From Phoronis australis (Eukaryota; Phoronida; Phoronidae), in assembly GCA_002633005.1 (NCBI GenBank), contig NMRA01000382.1, positions 62,001 through 126,000 on the forward strand: 64,000 nt of DNA, written 5' to 3'. Within the stretch, counting starts at the first letter, position 1. The number at the start of each line of letters is the position of its first letter. The notes beneath the pieces are model-generated. The model saw nothing but the letters and a program-made list of their open reading frames with translations. It was not told the DNA's origin and made no database searches. The translations under genes and the position numbers were made by a program. Below, piece after piece: positions 22,937 through 33,866 of this stretch.

Positions 22937-23555
22937 GTAAGTACTAGTACAACAAACATTCACATATTGAACTCATTGGCTGTGAGTTTGATTGCATATG
23001 CATCACAAACAAAATTTGTTATTATCCTACTGACGTGGATTCCTATACATATTTCACCTTGATGAACAACTAAAAGAAAGGTAAAAGCACTCCTAACGTC
23101 AAAAGAACACCCCGTGCGCCTATAGTACACCCATCAACTTTATGTCTACTATACAAACCTCTCGCTCAGCATCAAAACAAGCTCATTTGATACAAAGTTC
23201 GTCCAAATCCGTGTAGCGATATCGTGCATATTTCTACATTAACTGATATCAACATGTGTAGAAAGTTGGTGAAAATCGTATTCTGGAAATACATAATTAT
23301 TAGAACAGTTGAATTGAGATTTTTCTCTTGTTTGAGTCCAGCTTGTGCGACAGAGCATTGAAATATTGTGACAGTATACTTCAAATTTACATTTTTGTGT
23401 TTTTACACTGTGTCAGTGTTTGTACGAACAAAACTAAACCTCGGTGTCTGCTCGACCACAGTATATTACATTGCGTTATTGAGCAAACAAATTTGCTGCC
23501 AATTTTGATATTTTTTTCTAAGCAGTGGAAAATTAAAAAAGTGAGCCAACGAATT
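22937..23555. other. Start of intron 2; nothing beyond exon-proximal duplication
   Basis: The first ~40 bases (GTAAGTACTAGTACAACAAA) match those after exon 3 (GTAAGTGCTAGCACAACAAA). After that no feature was recognised. Confidence 0.5.
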
Positions 23556-24200
23556 GTACAAGGTTATATTCTTTCTATTGATATCCATTTCAACAAATAG
23601 GGGCATTGACGAATGTTTTTAAGAATTGAAGAAATGTGAGTACTTCACACATTTTTCACGTAAATTCTCATAACTTACACTAGATATCAAAACTTCAGCT
23701 TGTGAGTGGCCACTACTGAGCAGATTTTGACAATACTGACATCAAACCGTTTGCTAAAAAGTTCTGCTTTCAAATTTAAGTGTACTGTCTTATGTTTTAA
23801 TAAGATTATGAGAAAATGTAGTTTTTTTAATTCACTATTTAGTAACGCTCTCTCACGTATATACCCTTAATTATGTCCTTATCCATTCTTCGTCATTTTT
23901 TTCACTTTATCTCACCGTTTTCGTAACTGAACACGTCTAAAAAGGTAAAGTATCATTTTCAAGAACCACATTGTCCTTTCCAGTGTTACAACTGATTGCT
24001 CAAATGTATTTAAGAGAACCAATCAAATTATTTTGAAATTTAAACAGTGGCCCATATTGGTGAAATGGTTTCGTTAAAACACTGCAATTTAACTTTCTAT
24101 TCTCTATTTTCTTCAAAAATATTCTTGTTGCAATTTTTCTACCTCGCAGTAGCTCAGTTTTATGTTTATAAAGTTAATATATTGTTCAGACAAGCCTGCT
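23556..24200 (+). repeat. Duplicated intron downstream of kringle exon 2
   Basis: Matches 52562-53250: TATTCTTTCT.TNGATATCCATT, ACTTCACACATTTTTC, TTTGCTAAAAAG.TCTGCTTTCAAA and a GGCCCANTATGG stretch recur in order. In the exon-3 unit these sequences were separated from the exon by the ~19-kb insertion at 33377-52558, so this match dates that insertion after the duplication. Confidence 0.75.
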
Positions 24201-25343
24201 TAGCCGTTTAAAAGAACTGGTAAACTGTTAAGGTCAATGTCATTTCCCCTTGGATCGTATACACAATCACAAGAAATGAATATTTAAGAACTAAAACTAA
24301 AGGCAATACTACTATGTTCAATCCATGTTTAAACGGAAGTTGCCGGAAAACATCTTTTCACGCTGCCTATTTCTCCTTGAATGAAGAACCTATTTTCTCA
24401 TACACCTATAACTTCTTGAAGAAAATGTATGCATCTTAAAAATTATTTAGATAAAGCAAATGTCAACAATAAAAAACGAAGTGACAAACCTATTGGCTAC
24501 ACACAAAACTAGTTGTAAAATGTGTAACTTTATAAACGGCAGTACTTTGCTCCAGTCCACCAAACCAACGAAAACTTTGAAATAAAACATAATTCTGACT
24601 GTACCACCAGCAATATTTTTTACCTAACAACATGTAAAAATGTTCTATCCAATACGTAGGAGAAATTCAACATCATCTTCAAACTCGGTTTCGTAATCAT
24701 AGATTGAACATAATACATAAAAACATTTCTAATGCTATACGTAATCATTCCAATTCCAATTCCAAAAACCATAACCTTCAAGATCTTTCTGCACAATCAA
24801 TACCCCAGTACCCCTCACAGACTCAGAGAAGAGAAAAAAATTTTGATACATGAGCTCAATACTCTTGAACCTAATGGATTAAACATAAAAACTTCTTAAA
24901 TTATATCCTTGAATTTTTTCCTCAAAAATGTATCACATTCATTACGCCACATCTTAAATGTCAAATGTCATACATGTATAGTGTTTGATTGTATTTTTTT
25001 TCTGTTTCTGTTGACGAAGGATGTTATTATATCGGAAATTATCAGTTGTTCCATTCTTGCTGTTTTATTCACCTATATATATATTCTACAATTCGTGAAA
25101 CAATAGTACCCTCGAGAGGATCTGGATCGCCTGATTTGGATTCAGATTTTTTCCTCGTTATTTATTACAACCCGTAGGATTTCTTGAAGTGTTTAGTGAT
25201 TTTCAAGATAATAAATCGCTTATTTTTCAAAACATACATGTTCAATTAAGTCTTTGACAAAAATATCCTGCCACAAGTCGATAGTAAACTTTTTAATTGG
25301 CATCATCCTTGATAGTAAAAATGTAATAGTTTAGGTCTTGGTG
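24201..25343. other. Intron 2; nothing recognised
   Basis: AT-rich sequence with short frames only. No repeat shared with the rest of the window was noticed. Confidence 0.45.
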
Positions 25344-25890
25344 CCCTTGCAAAAATGAACTTAAGTTTTTCGATGAAAACATAAGTTTTTGTCAAAAAAA
25401 CTTAATGTTTAGAGGAAAACTTAAGTTCTTCCGAAAAACTTAAGTTTTTAAAAGAAACTTAAGTTTCAAAACTGAAGTTTTTCGCCAAAAACTTAAGTTT
25501 TTCAGCACAATGTTAAGTTTTTCACAGAACTTAAGGTTTTTCAGGTGTAAAACCTAAGTTTTCTCAAACACTTAAGTTTTTGTACTAACAAAAATTAAGT
25601 TGTTCTGATAACTTAAGTTTATCACAAAACTTAAGTTTTTGTACTAACTAAACTTAAGTTTTTCTGATAATTTAAGTTTATCACAAAACGTAAGTTTTTT
25701 ATAATTTTAAAGACTTAAGTTTTACTAACTTCTAAAGTTTTTCGCAAACTTTAGTTTTTCCAATTTAAGAAACTTAAGTTTTCCTGACTTCTCAAGTGTT
25801 TCAGAAAACTGCATTTTTCTTGTGTGGAAAACTTGAATTTTCTAAAAACTCTTAGGTTTCTATGTCATGAAAATTTACGTTTTCAAGTTG
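25344..25890. mobile_element. CTTAAG-palindrome element, copy A
   Basis: Starts CCCTTGCAAAAATGAACTTA and continues as about a dozen spaced AAAACTTAAGTTTT-type palindromes (12 CTTAAG hexamers between 25358 and 25775), decaying toward 25890. The left 110 bp match the left end of copy C (41163), including GAGGAAAACTTAAGTTCTTC. No clear right end. The sequence can pair with itself almost anywhere. Non-coding; mobility is inferred from the copy inside a LINE (41163-41543). Confidence 0.75.
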
Positions 25891-26654
25891 TTAAAGTTTG
25901 AATATTGTTGGATATTTAATTTTATGTTCGAAATGTTTCCCATTATTCTCCAACAAAAAATATTGTTTGCTTATGCAAAAACCATCTTAAAAATGTTGCC
26001 CGAATGTTTCCTTAACATGTATATAGATGCAAACCATAAAACGACGAACGTGTTAATCCCCTGAGACACTGACCTGGTCAGTACAATGTAATCAATAGAA
26101 CTCATGCAATTCTTTAAAAAACGTAGTTATTGTGCAAGTTTCCTTTGTGTTGAGTTGTATTCTTAAGGCAGTTTTCACCGGAAGTCAACTGTTTGAATTT
26201 TATAAGCGACAGTCAACTTCGAAGAAAAAGTCCTGTGGTGGCTAGCCCGCGGCAATGAAGTTGATCTTACTACGAGCTGAACTAGCAAGGAGGCATTTTA
26301 GAAGTTTTGGAAATCAGGTTAGTGCCAGACACCGTTCTAAAATCGATTTGTCGCAATCGGTTCAGTGATTCCAACGAATGTGTTAAGTTCAGTCGTTATT
26401 GTCAGCCACTCACCAGTCACGCTGTCACATACCGGCATGGACTCATTACCCTATTATATTTCTGTCTTCTCAGGTTGTGTCAGTGAGCACCAATGCAAGG
26501 GGGGGACTACCAAGGCAAAGTGTAATCATTACCCTAGGTGGGTATATTGACATTGGTTGTGTGCGCTTACATTGTATGTCTATAATCGTAGAAATTCTTG
26601 GAAGCTCCTGATTTTAAAATCTCATATCATTACAGGTCAATAATTTGCAAGGTT
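25891..26654. other. Intron 2; nothing recognised
   Basis: A 65-codon frame at 25867-26064 begins inside the palindromic repeat and is not supported. Two short ORFs at 26365-26611 overlap each other and match no family. Confidence 0.4.
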
Positions 26655-26910
26655 CACTTGCCTCATCCACGCACCCATCCTAAAATATGGAGGGTGCTCA
26701 AATTTTTAGGCATGTTGACCTTTTACTAAAAAAACGGGGTATGCTCAGAGCTGTGCACTGTGCATTTCTGAATTACAGCTTTTTAGTGGACTTGAGTCTC
26801 GGTTTCTGTTTTTTTTGTTTCTATGAGGCTGACCTTTTCATGCCCACTTCTGCAGGTGAGGGAGGGGGTGCTCGTTCGAGCCTCCCCTGGGTGCGCTCAT
26901 GTGCCTGATT
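26655..26910 (-). mobile_element. MITE-like repeat, reverse copy of 2980-3265
   Basis: In reverse orientation to 2980-3265: CTAAAATATGGAGGGTGCTC, GACCTTTTACTAAAAAAAC and CCTGGGTGCGCTCATG correspond to the 3' part, middle and 5' part of the other copy. The frame at 26687-26908 lies wholly within it and is not a gene. Confidence 0.55.
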
Positions 26911-27144
26911 CTCAAAATTAAGAATCACCAGTGTAACTATTGTATTGCCTATTTCAGGTTTGTCAGGAGGATCTAGGTTATTGAATGCGAAAGGACATCC
27001 AGATCCCACTACTAGTACCCTATCTGGAATAACCCCGGCATAGGTCACATTGTACCCAAGTGAACTCTCACCAGTCAACATGTTAACTATTTTTGGCACA
27101 GTGAAACTTACATAATTCCTATCTAATTGCACCAAATAATTCAA
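26903..27144 (-). other. Unrecognised protein-like segment
   Basis: Minus-strand frame with a protein-like stretch (VPKIVNMLTGESSLGYNVTY, then VIPDRVLVVGSGCPFAF and LDPPDKPEIGNT). Its composition is less AT-driven than the neighbouring frames, but no family is recognised and no convincing splice sites were seen. It could be an exon of an antisense gene, a transposon remnant or chance. Confidence 0.2.
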
Positions 27145-27684
27145 TGCAACTAAGGAAAATATTTTTGATTTGACTTTGGGATTGAGTATGTGCTTTCGAA
27201 TTCTTACCGTGTTGTGGAATACTAGAATGTCGCAAAGTTTTCATATTCAGACTTAAAATTTTCACATTCAATGCGAGTTTGACTGGTTTTATTGAAATCA
27301 ATAATTTCAAAGTCGTGGTGAAAGTGATAGTTAATCTGGGTAAAACTTTACCTAGGAGTTGTTTTGAGTTGAATATGGACTGATTAGAATGATCTCCCTA
27401 TGTCTGTGGTGGAATATTCTTCTCCCTCAGGAAATTTGCTTGGAACCTCAATTTAATATCTTTGCAAATGCCAGCCAGTAAAGTGATTGGTATGAGTACA
27501 GGATATATTATATTATATTATATGTTTACTGTAGTTCATGAGATAATAATTATATTTTTACTGTGAAATATTATGGTTACGTAAGAACTCTCATGAAGAC
27601 CATGCCAGTATCTTCAATGGTGGATTCAGAGGACAGCTAAGGGGCCATGGCTCCGGCCCCCTAAAACGCTACAAGATCAGTTGT

Positions 27685-27775
27685 CAGTTGGGGGGCAGGG
27701 GGTGAACATCTGATGGGAAAAACCCTACCCAATACTCTGCCCTAAACCCCCAACTCAAAATCCTGGATCCGCCCG
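27685..27775 (+). repeat. Dispersed transposon end (ATCCTGGATCCGCCC family), copy 2
   Basis: Second copy of the element end at 19360-19468, same orientation, with GGGGGGCAGGGGGTG, CATCTGATGGG and AAAATCCTGGATCCGCCC. A GGCCCCTAAAA/GGCCCCCTAAAACG patch just upstream (27640-27665) may belong to it. Confidence 0.6.
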
Positions 27776-30069
27776 ACCGCCTCTGATCTTTACACGGATA
27801 ACACTCCCTGTAAATGGGTTATGACTGGATTCTTAAAAAGCTATCACATACTGTTATGTTTGCTAATATCTCATTGTTTTCAGGTATCTATTAACTTGGC
27901 GGAGTACTTGGAAGAACTAGACATCCAAACATTTGCATCGAAACAATCACCCAGGGGTGGTATTGGGCTGTTTACATCCACATGGCAAGTAGAGCTGCAT
28001 ATGTTTCATTGTTGAGTTAAAATAGTTCTGCTATCAGGGTTTGAATTTGAAATAACAAGAAACATGTCCTTGGTTTAGCCAATGGGCTTATAATCTTTAA
28101 CAAGCTCACTGATTCTTGTAGCCATTTGGTCAAGTCAATGTAAAGCTTCTTGGTTTTGCTATAAGTTTCATAAAGTACACGCGGAAGTATACATGTGAGA
28201 TTAAACTTTTAGTTCTAACCCTGGTTGTGCCGGCTAAATGTCCATGAAACATTACTAAGAAGACGTTTCAGTTCTATGCTGGCTGGTTACAGCTAGTTAG
28301 AATACAACTAGCTCCGCTCATTACGTAGAGTTGTGCATTGTCTTGTCAGATTAACGAATTAATCAATGAAAATTCATCAAAATAATGTGAATTGTAGTTC
28401 ATTGCAGTTGCCAACAGTTTCATAATTTGATAAAATTATTAATTAATTTGTCATAGAACTTGAACTAAAAAGTTACAGAATAAGATAACTGGTTAGCCTG
28501 AAGTCAAACATTTATTAACACATCAAGTTTTGTCATATGCAAGGTATGTTCTAGATTGTGATAGCATGGTAGGTGACCATGTGCATGTTTTGTAGTCAAG
28601 TTGTATAGAATAAAATTGTTTTGAATGTCACGAATCCAGGATTAAAACTTCATTCAAAACAGTATGTGGAAAACTAACCCACTGCAGTGCATGCTTTGAG
28701 TAAACTTGCAGAGAAGTATTGCACTTGAATCCTGGAGAGTGATTGGTTAAATTTTGAGTTTGAAGACTATTTTCTAGGCTCTGTATATAAGTCAGGAAGT
28801 TTTAAAAATCAGTGTCGTATAAACAGCATGATAAATATCCAGCAAGTTAAGTTGTCTTATACTGATAGCTTGTATCCGTCTGTTATTAAAATTTGTTTTC
28901 TTCATTGCAGAGAGTGCCTTTAACAATCGTTGGATAAGGAAGGCTATCCAGACAACACAACGTACGCACTTATGAACTGCAGCTCATGAACTTATGAATT
29001 CAGTTATCTGAGCTCAGAAACGAGCGTTTTTAGTCACAAAACATGGGTTATTTGCCTGTGAAGCTAAGCGAGAAGATCCAGCTAAAGAAGATTAAGAGGC
29101 TTGTAGTCTAGCCTAGGACCCTACCACATCGACTTAACTCTTGTTCTTTGCGGAGCATCGACGTATACTGCGAAGTTAACTGGACCGTTCATTCTGGCTT
29201 CGGTAGTTAATGAACTTCGAAGTAGGTGACGCTCTCGTGGTCGAAGGTATCGCAAGGTAGCACTGCACGCTAAGATATGACAATTTGGGAACATTTACAT
29301 GTGTTAGTTGGCATAAAACTTATTTTTGAATCGATTGGTGATTATTAGAGCAAGGTATAATCAACTATTAGCCTTCACACTACTATGCAAATGTTAATGA
29401 TAACAGTGGCCCATTGCAATAACTTTGATAGGACCGAAATTGATCGTTTATAATGATAGGTGATTCTAGGCACTATTTCTAGCATCAGAATTGTACCTCC
29501 CAAAATCAGATTTGAGGCCATTGTCGATAAACTTTTAGTTATCTGTTACGTTTTATGTTATGCTTTTGTCCCTGCGGATATTCTTGGATTTTGCATATTA
29601 AGTGATTTCTTATTCTTGGTGTCATTGCTGTAATTTTAGTTGAAAAAGTCTGCTGTTGAAACGTAGACTTTTGTTGTAGTCCTTCCTGGCTATGTAATCA
29701 CATTTTCTTTGGTTTTGTTTCATGATTTGGTAGGGATTTCTCTGTGTGTATATTTCATTTTGCTCCCTCAGTTATCGCATAATTGTCATAGATTGAGAAC
29801 GATGCAAACATGAATATATTATTAGCCTCATTTGGTTTTTACTGCATTGCATGCATGACACTTGATGAACTGATTTTTGAAATGTTTCTTTTGTTAAGAT
29901 TTTGGCATTTCACTTATATTCACTTAATTTAAGGAACTAGACAGTGTATTTTAGGAAGTGCATTTTATTATCTGCAATTAATCACTGTTAATGAAATGTT
30001 AATAGAAGTCTAGTTTGTTAAATCTTGATGAGAATCATTAAATTTGTTACTGTACTCCACTCTTGTTTT
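27776..30069. other. Intron 2; no recognised gene, two weak exon-like segments
   Basis: After TTTTCAG near 27883 a frame reads VSINLAEYLEELDIQTFAS for about 30 codons before a possible donor (CAAGTAGAG, near 27977). After TTCATTGCAG near 28910 a phase-1 frame reads ESAFNNRWIRKAIQTTQRTH to a stop. Neither matches a family. They are recorded only as candidates for cDNA checking. The rest shows nothing. Confidence 0.2.
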
Positions 30070-30490
30070 AGGGAAAATCGAAATTTTTGAATGAATGTCC
30101 TATTGAAACTTATTGCTTTTGAAAACTTCAGTTTTCAAAAGTTAGTTTCTTGAAAACTTATGTTCGGAAAACTTAGTTTTCAAAAACTTTAGTTTTGATG
30201 ACTTATGTTTGTTACTAAAAACTTTTTCCAAAACAATGTTAATGAAATGGCAATAAAATTTTGTTATTGCTTTTAGTACTAAAATTTCTGTAATACTTAA
30301 CGTTTGGAAAACTTAAGTTTTGAAAATGGAATTTTCTTGCAAGGCACCCTTACAAAAATGAATTTAAGTTTTTGGTCTGAAAATTTTAAGTTTTCATTCA
30401 CGAAAACCTAAGATTTGGAAAAAACTTAAGTATTTATGAACAAGTTTTTTGGAACGAACTTAAGTTTTTGAAAACTTACATTATGATAAG
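30070..30490. mobile_element. CTTAAG-palindrome elements, copy B (two abutting ends)
   Basis: The right half from 30347 starts CCCTTACAAAAATGAATTTA and follows the inverted right end of copy C (GGTCTGAAAA, CATTCAC.AAAAC, GAACAAGTTTTTTGGAACGA). The left half (30070-30345) is a decayed AAAACTTA/TAAGTTTT array ending TTTTCTTGCAAGG, the reverse of the family terminus. Two family ends therefore meet at 30345/30347, separated by about one base. Confidence 0.65.
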
Positions 30491-31739
30491 AAAAACAACA
30501 ATACGACGATATGCGATATACATGCGACGAGGAGCCGTGGACAGTGGTGGAGTTTGTTTTATCATATTTTTAGAGAACTGCAAATTTGTCAACAATTTTT
30601 CTGCAGCCTTTTCGTTTTAATTCGAATGAAAAATTGTGGTCACGCCACTTAGCTTTTCATTCATTGATATTACAATGCATTGCATGAACAGTTGATCGAA
30701 TAGGTGTAAAGAAATACTCATGAGCACATTGCAAATCATAACGACAGTAAATCAAAATTACCTACATTTGTTGAGAAACTGAAGTCCCATAACCCTGCTG
30801 TAATACATATGTTGACAAGGGATGAAACAGTTATTCACCACATACGCGTTAAATTAGTCGAGCGCAATATGGCCATGTGTGAGTGTTTTCAGCATTCACC
30901 TCCCACACTACTTAAACAGTGCCCCTGTCATGGAAAGTTCAAAAGATGGGCCAATGTCGACTCGATGTCGTTTGCCGGCCCGATCACCATTTTTTCAAAA
31001 ATAGTTTAAAATAATACAGTTGCAACAGTATAAATAACAGTCAAGATGGAATCAGGTAAGAAACGTAACATCAGGAACAAAACTGCTAATTATATGACAC
31101 TTCCGTCTCAGTTTCCAATTGCTAAATATAACATTGTCTGCAACTCATGTGCCCATTTCTTGTAAAAATAGTGTCGAACATTGTTTTTTATGTATGTTCA
31201 GGAAATGTAACGAGTTCAATGGATAGATACCGTTGTTTTCATCTCTGTTATTTATTTTCAAATTATAAATCGTTAATTAATTAATTGTAGACGAAGTTGC
31301 ACATAACCTTCTCATTTGGGATGAGCTCTTCTCAGTAAAACGAGTTTCGACTTAATTGAATGCTTTGTAAATCATTGCCAGACAATCCAATGCTTGCGAT
31401 TACATCAATTGGTGTATTCTTTTGATATTTCTCTCAGAAAGCTCAAATGTCGAAACTACATTCAGAGCATTTATTACAGAACGGTAAATTACACGTGCGC
31501 ATTTTCAATTTTACTGAACATGTGTTCCTAAGTAAATGATCGAGGCCACGCTGCCGCACCGTTTCAACTGAGATTAGGTAAATCCTTTGCAAAGATCCTT
31601 TAGCTTTTTACCGCACAATGTCTTGCAACAAACAACTAAAATTTTTCAGAATGGTAATAACCACTGTTAAGTACATGCACATGTATTTAATTCAGTTCAT
31701 TAAAATTTACCGAAACATATAATGGGAATACTATTTTTG
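30491..31739. other. Intron 2; nothing recognised
   Basis: A 66-codon frame at 30809-31009 has several Cys/His residues but no recognised zinc-finger spacing. No other feature noticed. Confidence 0.4.
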
Positions 31740-33027
31740 ATTTGAACTATCGCCCAGTACTATATAGTGCGTAATCCGTGAATGCTGCAAGGAACAATCA
31801 GGGAATGTGACTTGCGTGTAATTCATTTAGCCGTATTAGAATTTAATTTTGGGTTGCGTCATACCATGCGTTTTACTTCTAGAAGTGTCTCATTAAAAAT
31901 ATAAATACTTAGCTTTATATTTTTTTCAAACCTGCTTAATGTAGTCGGTAAGGTTTTCAGAGTGGTTCGTCTATATGTTTTTCAAGGTATCCTCCTTAAT
32001 GAGAAAATTTTGCCAACACTCAGAGGTCAAAGTAAAAATAAATTGCAGTCATGTAAGGCAATATGATCCAAATCAAGCATATATAGCTTGAAGTCAAACT
32101 TGAGCTAGAAAGATCAGGAAGTGCTATAATGTTGATGAGAATGTATGTGTACTTGTATAAATTCAATCCGAGAAAGATCTGCTTCCAAGACATGGTTTGT
32201 ACTACATGTAGTTTCATTTAATCAAGTGCATATCAATAATTTTCAATCTTTGTTACATTATGACCATATCAAAATTATTGGAGAATCTCAAGTATGGTGC
32301 AAATACGCTTATTTTTACCATTCTAAATTCAAATGTTCATGCTCAAAACTTGCATAATCAGCTTCATAAAATGAAAACTGAAGAGCAATCGGATTTAAAA
32401 ATGTGAAAAGATTTTTTCGTTTTAAAGAAGTACTTTTGATAAAAGTTTTACTTGATCACCAAAGTGTAACAATGGCAGGATTTCCACTGACAAGGAGTCT
32501 ATGGTTACAGTCAAAAATTGTCAATTTTGCTGTTTGTGTTAAACAAATTTCAAGTCTTGAGAAATTAGTTTGTTCTGGAAAGGAGGATTTCACGTCCCTC
32601 TGGGGAGGACATGTAAATCAGATGACTTATTTTTTTTGATTTGACTCCTTTCTAGCTTGAATGGCTTTGGCTACAATCGGTGTAAATAAACGCTTTGAAA
32701 AATGTGCAGTTCCAGCATGTTCTTTTCATTATTGTAATGTTCCTCAGTGTCAATGAATTTCAAAAATAGAAAATTGAAGGAAAGAACCAAGAATAACTAT
32801 TGACTGGCTCTGTACGCAAAGTCTGGCAATGAACTTAGCCGTAGTGCTAATGAGTCTTTAGCTTCACTCCAACACATGTTGTTGTCATGGGAGGAGATAA
32901 GCCACAGCTGTCAACACATGAACGACATTGTAACACACCAGTGGCGGCGGCCCCAACGAGGCCGTCTGGTCTAGCAATTCTGAAGCGTTTGTCGACCATA
33001 GTTTTAGGGCTTGTTTTTTCCTTGCAG
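31740..33027 (+). repeat. Duplicated intron upstream of kringle exon 3
   Basis: Collinear copy of 21420-22654; see that entry for landmarks. Frames within it (for example 32403-32639) are not preserved in the other copy, so they are not coding. Confidence 0.8.
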
Positions 33028-33309
33028 AGAAAAACCTCAGATGCAAAGTTGACGTTAAAGGACTTGATTATAGCGGTGACATTCACTACGCCAAGACTGG
33101 GGAAAAGTGCAGGGTATGGGGTAGTCCGGAAGTTCTGAGACACATGTCCACAAGAAGACGTTTATTGGCATCATACAAGATGTGGCCAAGAGCAGTGCAA
33201 CTTTCGAATTTTTGTAGAAATCCAGACGGTGAGATGCAGGGTCCTTGGTGTTACGTAGAAACACAGGATATACCTGCGTGGCATTATTGTGACATCAAAA
33301 TATGTGACG
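33028..33309 (+). CDS. Kringle domain exon 3
   Basis: A 282-bp exon between TTTTTTCCTTGCAG and G|GTAAGT, phase 1 at both ends, fully open. It has no early ATG, so it is easily missed as an ORF. Complete kringle: Cys in RCKVDV, EKCRVW, NFCRNPD, GPWCYV, HYCDIK and KIC. It is the most canonical of the four at the lysine-site positions: CRNPDGE keeps an acidic residue two places after the first Asp, PWCY gives the aromatic floor and AWHYC the second tryptophan. It is followed after only ~67 bp of intron by the degenerate end of a foldback element, so a very large insertion sits almost on the donor site. Splicing must bridge about 27 kb to reach exon 4. Confidence 0.93.
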
Positions 33310-33376
33310 GTAAGTGCTAGCACAACAAACATTCATATCTTGAAAGTGGAACATGAAGGGTGTACCAGCACAGTAT

Positions 33377-33866
33377 AGCACACATCACGATTTTTGTCCG
33401 ACCTGTCGGAAATTGGAGGACGAACGGCTATCGACCATTTTCACGAAAGACATCGCTCTAGTCAGTTAGCGACTAGTCATTCACATATGGCAAATCACAT
33501 TTACAAAATACCACGAAAGACGGGTGATGAGGCTGGATCTCGCGAGATCATATGGGTTCGTATCCGCGCCAAATAAACCGCAGTAAAACATTTCGTCATT
33601 GTTGTAACTTGAATGAGTTTTGTAGCAGTTAGAACAAAGTTTTTAAAAATGGTAATTATAACCCTTGTAAATGAGAAAGTCCGTATTTGTCGACCCGTTT
33701 ATGTATCAAAATAAAGACTTATCTCCCATGTCATGCATACTCCGGGAATCCCCTAGTATAGAATTGCGACGAATGAGGACGATAATGGAGTACTTGTAGT
33801 ATTAATTGAAGCAATTTTAAAACGAAAAACTTCATTGAAACGGTTTAGTTATCACTAAGTGAACAT
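33377..33866 (+). mobile_element. Degenerate foldback-element end plus unassigned sequence
   Basis: AGCACACATCACGA, TTTTTGTCCGACC, GTCGGAAATTGG and a CGACGAACGG/CTATCGACC stretch (33377-33470) repeat the termini at 33867 and 39761 in the same order, with many changes. After about 33500 the match is lost and nothing is recognised up to 33866. Confidence 0.55.

Noticed and set aside
25344-25890. CRISPR-like array of spaced palindromic repeats
   Set aside because: The sequence is eukaryotic; spacers are short, irregular and similar to each other, and the array has transposon-like ends shared with other loci.
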